A DNA stretch of 64,000 nt, taken from Arthrobacter sp. P2b (GTDB lineage Bacteria > Actinomycetota > Actinomycetes > Actinomycetales > Micrococcaceae). Below the pieces are notes generated by a model. It was given only the letters and a program-made list of their open reading frames with translations. It made no database searches and had not been told where the DNA came from. The position numbers and the translations under genes were made by a program. The first letter of the stretch is position 1, and each line of letters begins with the position of its first letter. Shown in pieces: positions 17,439 to 26,408 of this stretch. The stretch lies in the NCBI RefSeq assembly GCF_900168295.1, contig NZ_FVZL01000009.1, positions 1 through 64,000 of the forward strand. The letters run 5' to 3'.

Positions 17439-17543
17439 GGATTCAAATTTACAGGGTCAAGCTGGGCGGCGGCTCAAACGTCCCTGGATGGGCAGTCCCG
17501 CGGGGACCTTTTGACCTCCGGCCGCCCGCCCGTTTCCTGCTGC

Positions 17544-17801
17544 CTATACGCCGGGGGTACCCCGCTTCCGGCCAAAGATGAAGTAGCCCATGGGGCCGAT
17601 GAAGTTGATGAAGGAGGCGGCCCGCCACGCCGCTTTCGGCCCGTTGATCTGGGCATCCGGCCGCCGGGAGATGTCCCGCTGCGCAGCCACCAGCAGCGAC
17701 ATCTGGGCGATGCCCACCACAATGGTGCCGGCCTTTGCCGACGGTGACATCTCCTTCCAGGTCTTCTTCTTCCTGGCAGCGCTGGTCTTGTTCTTGGCCA
17801 T
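17544..17801 (-). CDS. Small membrane protein with phospholipase D N-terminal (PLDc_N-like) domain
   Basis: An 85-residue protein with a basic N-terminus (MAKNKTSAARKKKTWKEM), a first hydrophobic helix (TIVVGIAQMSLLVAAQ), a middle part with DISRRPDAQINGPKAAWR and a second helix (SFINFIGPMGYFIFG). This two-helix arrangement with a charged connection is that of the PLDc_N family found in cardiolipin synthase leaders and as free-standing actinobacterial proteins. Function is unknown. The ATG at 17801 follows GAAAGGAAACC. It is in the same direction as mcrB but 105 bases beyond mcrB's start codon, so it is a separate unit. Confidence 0.7.
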   Translation of the reverse strand: MAKNKTSAARKKKTWKEMSPSAKAGTIVVGIAQMSLLVAAQRDISRRPDAQINGPKAAWRAASFINFIGPMGYFIFGRKRGTPGV

Positions 17802-17864
17802 CTGGGTTTCCTTTCGTTCGGGTGTTTCCAGTCCAGTCTGTCCGCTGGAGTCTTGTCCAGAGGC

Positions 17865-18407
17865 TTAGTGGGTGTAGGGAGCCAGCCGTTCCTTCTGTTC
17901 GGCAGTCAGCCGCTGCACGCGGCCGGTGGCTTCGTCCACGAAGGCCAGGTGGGTGCTGGCCTTGACGCAGTCCTCCCCGGTCACGGGGTCCTTGACGAGG
18001 TAGTGGATGTCGAAGCTGGCGCCCTTGACGGCGCCGATCCACACCTGGACCACGGCCGGGATATTGCGGTACTCAAGGGTCCTGACGTAGCGGATCTTGT
18101 GGTCCACCACCAGCGCCATGGTCCCTTCCGGAACGGCGTTGAAGAGTGACACCTGCGGCTCAACGCCGGGAAGTCCCGCTCCCCGTGGAGGCCCGAAGGC
18201 CTTGATCCGGGCTTCCTCCAGCATCCGCACAATCTGCACGTTGTTGATGTGGCCGTAGGCATCCATGTCGCCCCAGCGCATGGGTACCAGGACCTCAATG
18301 CGCCGGTGTCCGTGCTTCCCGTGGTCCTGCCGCGCGTGCCTGTCCTGCTCCACTGTGTCTACCTGCTCCACTGTGTCCACTTGCTCCATTGTGTCTGCTT
18401 GGTCCAC
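17865..18407 (-). CDS. Acyl-CoA thioesterase, hotdog fold (4-hydroxybenzoyl-CoA thioesterase-like)
   Basis: A cytoplasmic hotdog-fold thioesterase of about 150 core residues. The motif MRWGDMDAYGHINN contains the Asp used for catalysis in the 4-hydroxybenzoyl-CoA thioesterase type, and IRYVRTLEYRNIPAVVQVW follows as in the family. The acyl substrate is unknown. The N-terminus is odd: the first 21 codons after the GTG at 18407 are made of 18-bp repeats (MDQADTMEQVDTVEQVD), followed by a His/Arg-rich stretch before the domain begins. A stop codon within the repeat array just upstream limits the frame. Starts at the ATG of codon 7 or at GTG codons in later repeats are possible. Confidence 0.82.
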   Translation of the reverse strand: MDQADTMEQVDTVEQVDTVEQDRHARQDHGKHGHRRIEVLVPMRWGDMDAYGHINNVQIVRMLEEARIKAFGPPRGAGLPGVEPQVSLFNAVPEGTMALVVDHKIRYVRTLEYRNIPAVVQVWIGAVKGASFDIHYLVKDPVTGEDCVKASTHLAFVDEATGRVQRLTAEQKERLAPYTH

Positions 18408-18485
18408 GTTGTTTCAGTTCTCCACGTTGTCTCAGTGCCGCACATTGTCCAAGGGCTGTACATTGTCCAGCTGCTGCACATTGTC
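18342..18485. repeat. Tandem array, 8 units of 18 bp
   Basis: Eight consecutive 18-bp units fill the gap between the ABC exporter stop and the thioesterase gene and run into its first codons. On the minus strand the units follow the pattern GACAAxGTGxAGCAxxTG, with the three nearest the gene almost identical (GACACAGTGGAGCAGGTA) and the distal ones more diverged. Every unit preserves the reading frame, and most offer an in-frame GTG or ATG. Confidence 0.9.
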
Positions 18486-18496
18486 TACCTGGGCGC

Positions 18497-20563
18497 TCAG
18501 CTGTGCACCGCCGTCGCATCATCCACCGGCACGTCCCCGGCGTCGGCTCCGGCGAACTGGGACATGTAGAGCCGGTAGTAGGCGCCGCGGGCGGCGAGGA
18601 GAACCTTGTGGTTGCCCTGCTCGACGATCCGGCCGTCCTCCATGACCAGGATGGTGTCAGCATCGCGGATGGTGGAAAGCCGGTGCGCGATCACGAAGCT
18701 GGTCCGGTCCGTGCGGAGCGCTGCCATGGCCTTTTGGACCAGGAGTTCGGTGCGGGTGTCAACGGAGCTGGTGGCTTCGTCGAGGATCAGCAGTGACGGG
18801 TTTGCCACAAAGGCGCGGGCGATGGTGATGAGCTGTTTTTCGCCGGCGCTGACGTTGTTGCCCTCTTCGTCAATGATGGTGTTGTAGCCCTCTGGCAGGG
18901 CCCGGACGAAGCGGTCCACGAAGGTGGCCTTGGCCGCGGCCATGACCTGTTCCTCGGTAGCGTCCAGGTTGCCGTAGCGGATGTTGTCGTAGATGGATCC
19001 GCCAAACAGCCAGGCGTCCTGGAGCACCGTGCCCACCTTGGAGCGAAGCTCGGACCGGCTGAGGTGGGTGATGTCTACCCCGTCCAGGGTGATGGAGCCG
19101 GAGTTGAGCTCGTAGAAGCGCATCACCAGGTTCACCAAGGTGGTCTTTCCGGCGCCGGTGGGCCCCACGATGGCCACGGTGTTTCCGGGTTCTGCGGTGA
19201 AGGACAGGTTTTCGATGAGTTTCCGGTCCTCGGTGTAGCTGAAGGTGACATCCTTGAAGTCCACGTGCCCGTCGGTCTTAGGAGGCAGGTGCTCGGTGGC
19301 GGTCTCGGGGTCCTGTTCATCGGCATCCAGGAACTCAAACACCCGTTCAGCGGAGGCAACGCCGGACTGGAGCATGTTGGCCATGCCCGCCATCTGGCCC
19401 AGCGGCTGGGTGAACTCACGCGAGTACTGGATGAACGCTGTGGCATCGCCCAGCGACATGGATCCCGACGCGACCCGGAGGCCGCCCACCACGGCGATGC
19501 CCACATAGCTGAGGTAGGAGACGAACTGCATCACCGGGAAGATGATGCCGGAGACGAACTGCGCGCCGAAGCTTGCCTTGTAGAGGGCCTCGTTGCGTTC
19601 CTCGAACCGTTCCAGCATGTCGGCGTCGCGGCCGAAGACCCTGACCAGGTCGTGGCCCGAGAAGGATTCCTCGATCTGGCCGTTGAGCGCGCCGGTGTTC
19701 TTCCACTGGGCTGCGAAGAGCTTCTGGCTCCGCACGCCGATCATGCCCGCCGCCACACCGGACAAGGGCAGCGCGACCAGTGCGATGAGGGCCAGCTGCC
19801 AGGAAACGATGAACATCATGACCACGATGCCCACCACGGTCAGGAGGGAGTTGATCAGCTGGGCGAAGGCCTGCTGGAGTGCCTGTTGGATGTTGTCGAC
19901 GTCGTTGGTCACCCGCGAGAGGACGTCGCCGCGCTGCCGGGTGTCGAAGTAGTTCAGGGGCAGGCGGTTCAGTTTCTTTTCGGTGTCGTCGCGGAGCCGG
20001 CGGATCACCTTCATGACAATCCGGTTCAGGACGTAGCCCTGCAGCCACAGGAAAATGTTGGCCACGAAGTACATCAACAGGACGATGGCGATCAGGAAGG
20101 ACAGCTTCTGGAAATCGATGCCCGTGCCGGCTACCAGTTCCATCCGCGAAACCATGTCCGCGAAGTTGTCCTGCCCCTGCTGGCGCAGCCCGTCGACAAA
20201 CTGGTCCTTGCTGACGCCGGCCGGGAGCTGTTTGCCCACTACTCCGGCGAAGATGACGTCCATGGCCTGGCCAAGGATCTTCGGGGCAATGACGTTGAGC
20301 ACCACGGCGACCACCACCATGGCCACCACCACGTAGATGCCCAGGGCCTCGGGCTTCAGCAGCCCCATTAGCCGCTTCGCGGAGGGCCAGAAGTGCTCGG
20401 CCTTTTTGGCGGGCATCCCCCCGAACATGTCCCCGTCCGCTTCGGAGGGCTTGTATTCCTCTTCGAGGAATTCGTCCTCGCCGGCCAACCCCGCCTCGGC
20501 CTGGTCCGTGGATCCGGGGGCAGTTTCTGCGATGGGTGTGGAGTCCTTTTTGCGGGGGCTCAT
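18497..20563 (-). CDS. ABC exporter, permease-ATPase half-transporter (second subunit)
   Basis: A 688-residue type IV ABC half-transporter: an N-terminal acidic extension of about 60 residues, six membrane helices, and a C-terminal ATPase with Walker A GPTGAGKTTLV, signature VSAGEKQLITIARA and Walker B LLILDEATSSVD. The signature is degenerate (SAGEK instead of SGGQ), while the catalytic Glu is present. Its start overlaps the stop of the partner gene (ATGA at 20560-20563), so the two subunits are made together and should form a heterodimeric exporter like TM287/288, LmrCD or MdlAB. The substrate (drug, lipid or peptide) is not predictable. Confidence 0.92.
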   Translation of the reverse strand: MSPRKKDSTPIAETAPGSTDQAEAGLAGEDEFLEEEYKPSEADGDMFGGMPAKKAEHFWPSAKRLMGLLKPEALGIYVVVAMVVVAVVLNVIAPKILGQAMDVIFAGVVGKQLPAGVSKDQFVDGLRQQGQDNFADMVSRMELVAGTGIDFQKLSFLIAIVLLMYFVANIFLWLQGYVLNRIVMKVIRRLRDDTEKKLNRLPLNYFDTRQRGDVLSRVTNDVDNIQQALQQAFAQLINSLLTVVGIVVMMFIVSWQLALIALVALPLSGVAAGMIGVRSQKLFAAQWKNTGALNGQIEESFSGHDLVRVFGRDADMLERFEERNEALYKASFGAQFVSGIIFPVMQFVSYLSYVGIAVVGGLRVASGSMSLGDATAFIQYSREFTQPLGQMAGMANMLQSGVASAERVFEFLDADEQDPETATEHLPPKTDGHVDFKDVTFSYTEDRKLIENLSFTAEPGNTVAIVGPTGAGKTTLVNLVMRFYELNSGSITLDGVDITHLSRSELRSKVGTVLQDAWLFGGSIYDNIRYGNLDATEEQVMAAAKATFVDRFVRALPEGYNTIIDEEGNNVSAGEKQLITIARAFVANPSLLILDEATSSVDTRTELLVQKAMAALRTDRTSFVIAHRLSTIRDADTILVMEDGRIVEQGNHKVLLAARGAYYRLYMSQFAGADAGDVPVDDATAVHS

Positions 20564-22293
20564 GCCATTTCCTCCACGCTCAGCTGGGATTCAACAATTT
20601 CCTGGTAGGTGGGTGAGGTTTCCAGGAGTTCCTCGTGCGTTCCGCGGTCCACGATCCGGCCGTTGTCCAGCACCAGGATCTGGTCCGCTTCGGTGATGGT
20701 GGAAACCCGCTGGGCCACGATGATGACGGTGGCGTCCGCAGTGGTGCCCTTGAGCGCTGCCCGCAGCCGGGCGTCGGTGGCGACGTCCAGTGCGGAGAAG
20801 GAGTCGTCGAACAGGTAGACCCTGGGCTTGGTCACCAGCGCGCGGGCGATGCAGAGGCGCTGGCGCTGGCCGCCGGAGACGTTGGTTCCGCCCTGCGCGA
20901 TCCTGGCGTCCAGGCCGTTCTTCTTCTCCCGGACAAACGACTCACCCTGGGCGACCCGGAGCGCGTCCCAAAGTTCCTGGTCCGTTGCCTCGGTCTTCCC
21001 GAAGCGGAGGTTGTGCTCGATGGTGCCGGAGAAGAGGTAGGGCCGCTGCGGTACCAGGGCCACGCGTTTGGTGATCTCGGCGCGGTCCAGCAGGCCCACA
21101 GGCACGCCGTCCAGCAGCACTTCGCCCTCGGCGGCGTCGTACAGCCGGGGCAGCAGGGACAGCAGCGACGTCTTGCCCGCACCGGTGGAGCCGATAATGG
21201 CAATGGTCTGGCCGGGCTTGGCGGTGAAGCTGATGTTGCTCAATACCGGTGACTCGGCGCCGGGGTAGGCGAAGGTGACGTTGCGGTACTCGACCACGCC
21301 CGTGAGGGACGCCGGAGCCTGGGGCTCCTCGGGATCGTGGATGGAGGGCTCGACGTCGAGCACCTCGCCGATGCGGTCGGCACAGACCGAAGCCCGCGGG
21401 ATCATCATGGCCATAAAGGTGCCCATCATGACCGCCACCAGGATCTGAAGCAGATATTGCAGGAAGGCCGTCAGCGCGCCCACCTGCATCTCGCCGGAAT
21501 CCACCCGCTGCCCGCCGAACCACAGCACCGCTGCCGTGGACAGGTGCAGGATCATGCTGATGGCCGGGAACATCAGTACGAACAGGGCGCCAATCTTCAG
21601 CGACACATCGGTGAGTTCCCCGTTGGCTTCCCCAAACCGCTCCGTTTCGTACGGTTCACGGACAAAGGCCCGGACCACCCTGATGCCGATAATCTGCTCG
21701 CGCAGCACCGCGTTGATGCGGTCGATCTTTTTCTGCATGGACCGGAACAGGGGCATCAGCCGGACCACCAGGTAGCCCACCACAACGGTCAGAAGGGGGA
21801 CCGAAACCCACACCAGCCACGAGAGGTTCAGGTCCTCCCGCAGCGCCATGATGATGCCGCCGATGCACATGATGGGCGTGGCCACCATGAAGTTCAGGGC
21901 CATCAGCATCAGCATCTGGACCTGCTGGACGTCGTTGGTGCCGCGGGTGATCAGGGTTGGAGCACCAAAGGCGTTGACGTCCTTGGCGGAGAAGCTGGTG
22001 ACCTTGCGGAACACCGCGCGCCGCAGGTCACGGCCGAGCGCCATGGCCGTTTTTGAACCGAAGTAGACGCCGGCAATGGCCGTTCCCACCTGGACGAACG
22101 CCACGAGCAGCATCACAGCCCCGGTCCGCCAGATGAAGTCGGTGTCGCCGCGGGAAACCCCTTCGTCAATGATCTGTGCGTTCAGGCTGGGGAGATACAG
22201 CGCGGCAATGGTGGACGCCAGCTGGAACACGATGACGGCCACCAGATACGGCATGTACGGCCTGGAAAACCTCTTGATGAGGGTGAGGAGCAT
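20560..22293 (-). CDS. ABC exporter, permease-ATPase half-transporter (first subunit)
   Basis: A 577-residue half-transporter encoded first in the operon. Six membrane helices are followed by an ATPase with Walker A GSTGAGKTSLL, a canonical signature VSGGQRQRLCIARA and a Walker B VYLFDDSFSALD, in which the catalytic Glu is replaced by Asp. Together with the degenerate signature of the partner, this makes one of the two ATP sites degenerate, the usual asymmetry of heterodimeric exporters. The gene starts with ATG at 22293. Upstream, an imperfect hairpin spans about 22307-22365 (TTAGGGATG versus CATCCCTA), which may be part of a leader. Confidence 0.92.
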   Translation of the reverse strand: MLLTLIKRFSRPYMPYLVAVIVFQLASTIAALYLPSLNAQIIDEGVSRGDTDFIWRTGAVMLLVAFVQVGTAIAGVYFGSKTAMALGRDLRRAVFRKVTSFSAKDVNAFGAPTLITRGTNDVQQVQMLMLMALNFMVATPIMCIGGIIMALREDLNLSWLVWVSVPLLTVVVGYLVVRLMPLFRSMQKKIDRINAVLREQIIGIRVVRAFVREPYETERFGEANGELTDVSLKIGALFVLMFPAISMILHLSTAAVLWFGGQRVDSGEMQVGALTAFLQYLLQILVAVMMGTFMAMMIPRASVCADRIGEVLDVEPSIHDPEEPQAPASLTGVVEYRNVTFAYPGAESPVLSNISFTAKPGQTIAIIGSTGAGKTSLLSLLPRLYDAAEGEVLLDGVPVGLLDRAEITKRVALVPQRPYLFSGTIEHNLRFGKTEATDQELWDALRVAQGESFVREKKNGLDARIAQGGTNVSGGQRQRLCIARALVTKPRVYLFDDSFSALDVATDARLRAALKGTTADATVIIVAQRVSTITEADQILVLDNGRIVDRGTHEELLETSPTYQEIVESQLSVEEMA

Positions 22294-22443
22294 GCCCGCG
22301 GATCCTTAGGGATGAGTGAGTGGAGCAGGAAGGTTAAGTAGTAGCAGCCGGGGCTGACATCCCTAGCCTTCCCACTCTACGAAACTCCCTTCGCCCGTCA
22401 AACAGCCTGCGGAAAGATCATCCGAGGGGCGTACCCCGGCGGG

Positions 22444-24066
22444 TCACTTTCCTGCGGAGGCAAGCTCCGGCGTCGAACTTTCTGCTGCCGGCGCGGGCTG
22501 GATGTCAACCGTGCGGCGCAACGGCTTTTCCTTGATGGACAGCACGGACACCAGTGCCACCACCGCCACCACCGCGGAAATCAGGAATACTTCGGCCGTG
22601 GCGTCGCCGTACGCGGCCCGCATGATCTCGCGCACGGGTTCGGGCATGTGGGCCAGGTCCATGCTGCTGCCTGCGCTGCCGCCCGGGACGGGAATCCCGG
22701 CGGCGGCCAGCCCCTGCGTGGCAAGGCCGCTCACGCGGTTGGCCAGGACGGCGCCGAGGACGGAAACGCCGATGGCGCCGCCTACTGACCGGAAGAATGC
22801 AACCGAGGCGCTGGCCGTGCCGATGTCGGAGGCGCGGACCGTGTTCTGGACCGCCAGGACAAGGTTCTGCATCAGCATGCCCAGGCCAAGGCCCAGGACG
22901 GCGGTGAAGATGCCGGTGTGCCAGAGTTCGGTGGTGTGGTCCATGGTTCCGGCGAGCCCAAGTCCGCCGATCAGCAGGATGGAACCGGCAATCAGGTAGC
23001 CCTTCCACTTGCCGGTTCGGGTGATCAGGAGTCCCGAGGCCACCGAGCCGGCCAGGTTGCCGGCGATCATGGGAAGCGTGAGCAGGCCGGCCTCCGTTGG
23101 CGTGGCCCCGCGGGCAACCTGGAAGTACTGGCCCAGGAAGGTGGAGGAACCGAACATCGCGACGCCCACCGCTACTGAGGCGAGGATGGCCAGCGCGGTG
23201 GTCCGCTCCGAGATGATCTTGAGCGGGATGATGGGCTGTTCCACCTTGGATTCCACCAGCACCAGCAGGGCCAGCAGGAGGACGCCGCCGCCCACCATCA
23301 GGGCGGACTGCCAGGAGATCCAGTCGTAGTAGGCGGGGTTGCCGGCGAAGGAGACCCAGATCAGGAGCAGGCTGACGCCGGAGGTCAGCAGGATGGAACC
23401 GAGCCAGTCGATCTTGGCCGGGCGCCGCACATGGGTGATCTTGAGCGTGACCTGCAGCAGGACCAGTGCGACGACGGCGAGCGGCACGCAGACGAAGAAC
23501 GTCCAGCGCCAGCCGAGCGGGCTGTCCACGATGAAGCCGCCCAGCAGCGGGCCGCCGGCGGTTCCCACGGCCATGACCGCGCCCATGTACCCGGAGTATT
23601 TGCCGCGGTTCCGCGGCGGGATCATGGTACCGATGATCGCCTGGGCCAGGGCCGTGAGGCCGCCCATCGCCACGCCCTGGATGACGCGGGCCACCAGCAG
23701 CAGCGGGATGGTTTCGGAGAGGCCGGCCATGACGGACCCGGCCACAAAGATGATGATGCTGAGCTGGACCAGGACCTTCTTGTTAAAGAGGTCGGCGAGC
23801 TTGCCCCAGATGGGTGTGGTGGCGGCGTTGGCCAGCAGCGCAGCGGTGATGACCCAGGCGAAGTCGGTCTGGGTGCCGTGCAGGTCGGACATGATGGTGG
23901 GCAGCGCGTTCGCCACGATGGTGCTGCTGAGGATGGCGGTGAAGAATGCGGCCAGGAGACCGGTGAGGGCCTCCATGATCTGCCGGTGGGACATCTCCGG
24001 CGGGGCCGCGGGGTTTGTTGGCCCGGCCTGGGTTGAGGTGTTCGGCGCGGCGGTCTGGCTTGCCAT
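22444..24066 (-). CDS. DHA2-family MFS drug exporter (EmrB/QacA type)
   Basis: A 540-residue proton-coupled exporter with 14 predicted membrane helices. Family signs are the first-helix region LLAAFFTAILSSTIVANALP, the loop motif WGKLADLFNKK between helices 2 and 3, and GGLTALAQAIIG. The N-terminus is a Thr/Ala/Pro-rich tail of about 35 residues. The ATG at 24066 follows TTTAGGAGC; the longer open frame upstream is antisense to nothing useful and overlaps marR in another frame. It is ten bases downstream of the marR gene, so both are cotranscribed and MarR probably represses the exporter until a toxic ligand is bound. Confidence 0.93.
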   Translation of the reverse strand: MASQTAAPNTSTQAGPTNPAAPPEMSHRQIMEALTGLLAAFFTAILSSTIVANALPTIMSDLHGTQTDFAWVITAALLANAATTPIWGKLADLFNKKVLVQLSIIIFVAGSVMAGLSETIPLLLVARVIQGVAMGGLTALAQAIIGTMIPPRNRGKYSGYMGAVMAVGTAGGPLLGGFIVDSPLGWRWTFFVCVPLAVVALVLLQVTLKITHVRRPAKIDWLGSILLTSGVSLLLIWVSFAGNPAYYDWISWQSALMVGGGVLLLALLVLVESKVEQPIIPLKIISERTTALAILASVAVGVAMFGSSTFLGQYFQVARGATPTEAGLLTLPMIAGNLAGSVASGLLITRTGKWKGYLIAGSILLIGGLGLAGTMDHTTELWHTGIFTAVLGLGLGMLMQNLVLAVQNTVRASDIGTASASVAFFRSVGGAIGVSVLGAVLANRVSGLATQGLAAAGIPVPGGSAGSSMDLAHMPEPVREIMRAAYGDATAEVFLISAVVAVVALVSVLSIKEKPLRRTVDIQPAPAAESSTPELASAGK

Positions 24067-24076
24067 AAGAATGCTC

Positions 24077-24550
24077 CTAAACGGTGGTTTTGGTGGTTCC
24101 GGCCGCCGTTGCCCGGGCTGATGTCTTGAGTGATTCGGTGAGCTTGTGCAGGGTTTTCGCCGTGGCTCCGGCGTCTTCCTCGCTCCAGTCGCGCAGGTAG
24201 TCCTGCAGGACGGCTGTACGCTGCTCCTCGATGTGCCGGAGCTTCTCCGCGCCCGACGGCGTGAGGGCCACCAGCTGCGCCCGGCCGTCGTCGGGATCCT
24301 GCCTCCGGACCACGAAACCCTGCTCCTCCAGGTCCGCGATGTGGCGGCTGAGGACCGGAGCGCTGACGCCCAGCCGCTCCGCAAGTTTGGTGGCCCGGGA
24401 CTCCCCCTCCCCCACGAACCGCAGGACGCCCTGGAGCGCCACCCCGGTGTCCTTGCCCCGCACGCTGGCTGTGGCGATGCACCGCACCGCGCGCTGGAGG
24501 TCGAAGATCTGGTACACGAGATCGGCTGCCGTATCAGTGGCTACTGCCAT
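24077..24550 (-). CDS. MarR-family transcriptional regulator
   Basis: A 157-residue winged-helix regulator. The recognition region LAERLGVSAPVLSRHIADLE and the wing VRRQDPDDGRAQLVALT are typical of MarR proteins, which dimerise through the terminal helices. It is the first gene of an operon with the DHA2 exporter at 22444. Two copies of a TTGC-spacer-GCAA-like palindrome upstream (24574-24616) flank a likely promoter and are the obvious autoregulatory operators. Confidence 0.92.
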   Translation of the reverse strand: MAVATDTAADLVYQIFDLQRAVRCIATASVRGKDTGVALQGVLRFVGEGESRATKLAERLGVSAPVLSRHIADLEEQGFVVRRQDPDDGRAQLVALTPSGAEKLRHIEEQRTAVLQDYLRDWSEEDAGATAKTLHKLTESLKTSARATAAGTTKTTV

Positions 24551-24573
24551 GGCTCCAGGGACTCCTCAGTTGT

Positions 24574-24616
24574 TTGCCTGAAGCAACTATATCCCACATT
24601 GGTTGCTTTAGGAAAC
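24574..24616 (-). promoter_or_regulatory. marR-exporter promoter with two MarR operator candidates
   Basis: TTGCCTGAAGCAA at 24574-24586 is a perfect TTGC-N5-GCAA palindrome. A second, imperfect copy in inverted orientation (TTGCTTTAGGAAAC) lies at 24603-24616. Between them, on the minus strand, TATAGT at 24587-24592 is a good -10 candidate. Operator placement on both sides of the -10 box suits repression of the marR operon. Confidence 0.6.
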
Positions 24617-24651
24617 TATTCCCCGCGGGCACGCTTGAAGGGCCGGGTATA

Positions 24652-24692
24652 CGAAAGGACCCCGCCTCCTTGCTGGAGGCGGGGCCCTTTCG
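24652..24692. terminator. Hairpin terminator after the TPP enzyme gene
   Basis: Two 18-base arms (CGAAAGGACCCCGCCTCC and its near-complement, one mismatch) with a five-base loop lie 14 bases beyond the stop at 24707. The arm ends give short T runs in both directions. Confidence 0.85.
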
Positions 24693-24706
24693 TGTGTTTG
24701 GTTTGG

Positions 24707-26404
24707 TCAGGCTTCCAGATGCGTGGGGGCGAACATCTTCAGGAGCGTTTCAACCACGACGACGTTGGGCCCGTCAGCGGCGAATCCCGCCTTCAGCGCG
24801 TCCCCCACGCCCTCGGGCGATACCCGGGTGGCAGGGACGCCGAAGGCTTCTGCGAGCTTCACGAAATCGGGCCTGGCGAGTTCGGTCGCGGTGGCCTTGC
24901 CGAAGGCGCCCACCATGTATTCGCGCAGGATCCCGTAGCCGCCGTCGTCCACGATCAGCCAGGTGACCGGCACGTTGTGTTGCTTGGCGGTGGCCAGTTC
25001 CGAGATGGAGTACATCGAGGAGCCGTCACCGGATACTGCGAGCACCCGGCCGGGCTTGCCCACAGTTTCCAGGCCGACGGCGCCGCCGATGGCCGCGGGG
25101 AAGCCGTAGCCCAGCCCGCCTGCGCCCTGGGCCGAGTGGAACTGGCCTTGCCGGGCGTCCCAGCAGGACCAGCCCCAGTAGGCGGCAATGGTCATGTCCC
25201 AGAACGTCTGCATGTCCGCCGGGACGGCCTCGCGGATGTCGGCCATGAACTTCAGTTCCTTGCCGAGGTCCTGGGACTCCAGGCGTGCCCTGACCTTCGC
25301 CACCGATTCCTTGACCAGCTCCTCGGGAGCGGTGCCGTGCCAGTTGGCCCTGGCTCCTGAAGGGTCAACCTCCAGGGCCTCGTCCAAAGCTGCCAGGGCC
25401 TGGCCGGCGTCGGCGCGGATCCCCAGGCCAGGGCGGTTGGACTCCAGGACCCGCGGTTCGGCGTCGATCTGGATGATTTTGCCCCGGGGCTCAAAGGTGA
25501 AGTAGTTGGAGGTGACCTCGCCCAGGGACGAGCCGATGACCACCAGGACATCGGCATCCTCGAGCAGATCGGTCATGTGGCGGTCCTCGATCCAGGACTG
25601 CAGCGATAACTCATGGTTCCAGGGGAACGCGCCGTTGCCGCCGGGGGTGCAGATCACCGGGGCGCGCAGCTTCTCCGCAATGGACAGCAGGGACTTCTCC
25701 GCCCTCCCCCGCCGCGTGCCGCCGCCGGCGATGATCGCGGGCCGTTCGGCAGCTGCCAGCCACTTCACGGCCTCGCGCACCAGTTCCACCCGGGGCGGGT
25801 TGTCCGCTGCTTCGGCCAAGGCGTCCTCCACGGGCGGAACCATGATGGGATCCAGCAGCACGTTTTGCGGAATCTCGATCCACACCGGACCCTGGGGCGA
25901 GGAAATGGCCTCAGTCCAGGCATCCTGGATGGCTGACGGGATGCCTGAGGCGTGCTGGATCAGCCGTTGGCTCTTGGTGACATTCGCCGCCGACGCCTTC
26001 TGGTCATCGAGCTGGTGCAGCATGCCCTTGCGCCGGGCGCCCAGGCCTTCCAGCGGAATCTGGCTGGCCACCACCACCATCGGAACACCCGTGGCGTAGG
26101 CCTCCTGCAGGCCTGCCAGGGAGGTCAAAGCCCCCGGGCCGGTGGACAGGAACAGGACCCCCACTTCGCCGGTGGCGCGGGAGTACCCGTCCGCTGCGAA
26201 GGCACTGTTGTTCTCCACCCGCGAGGACACGAACTGCAGGTTGCCCCGGCCCATCGCATCAAAGAGGCCCAACGCATGCTGGCCGGGGATGCCAAAGACG
26301 GTCTTCGCGCCCAGGGCTTCCAGCGTTTCGACGACGAGGTCCCCGCCGTTACGGGCGCCGGTCGCTTTTGTGGGGGCGGCCGTTCCCGGATCGAAGTCGA
26401 TCAT
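24707..26404 (-). CDS. Thiamine pyrophosphate-dependent enzyme, possible 2-ketoarginine decarboxylase
   Basis: A 565-residue member of the acetolactate synthase/benzoylformate decarboxylase superfamily. The N-terminal PYR domain has the catalytic Glu in RVENNSAFAADGY; the central domain contains IIAGGGTRRG; the C-terminal PP domain has GDGSSMYSISEL and a VDDGGYG in place of the usual NN. Start ATG at 26404 follows AAGGAGT. It lies four bases after a ureohydrolase gene, so the two are an operon. Pseudomonas AruI, a TPP enzyme, decarboxylates 2-ketoarginine to 4-guanidinobutyraldehyde, and the ureohydrolase GbuA then works on the oxidised product. That pairing suggests the present role, but other 2-oxo acids are possible. 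Confidence 0.85.
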   Translation of the reverse strand: MIDFDPGTAAPTKATGARNGGDLVVETLEALGAKTVFGIPGQHALGLFDAMGRGNLQFVSSRVENNSAFAADGYSRATGEVGVLFLSTGPGALTSLAGLQEAYATGVPMVVVASQIPLEGLGARRKGMLHQLDDQKASAANVTKSQRLIQHASGIPSAIQDAWTEAISSPQGPVWIEIPQNVLLDPIMVPPVEDALAEAADNPPRVELVREAVKWLAAAERPAIIAGGGTRRGRAEKSLLSIAEKLRAPVICTPGGNGAFPWNHELSLQSWIEDRHMTDLLEDADVLVVIGSSLGEVTSNYFTFEPRGKIIQIDAEPRVLESNRPGLGIRADAGQALAALDEALEVDPSGARANWHGTAPEELVKESVAKVRARLESQDLGKELKFMADIREAVPADMQTFWDMTIAAYWGWSCWDARQGQFHSAQGAGGLGYGFPAAIGGAVGLETVGKPGRVLAVSGDGSSMYSISELATAKQHNVPVTWLIVDDGGYGILREYMVGAFGKATATELARPDFVKLAEAFGVPATRVSPEGVGDALKAGFAADGPNVVVVETLLKMFAPTHLEA

Positions 26405-26408
26405 TGCC

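Noticed and set aside
18342..18485. CRISPR array at the 18-bp repeats
   Set aside because: Units are directly adjacent without spacers, and no cas genes are present in the window.
19064..20371. A 435-codon plus-strand frame within the ABC exporter gene
   Set aside because: Antisense shadow of a clear ATPase/permease gene; His/Asp/Gln-rich translation with no domain.
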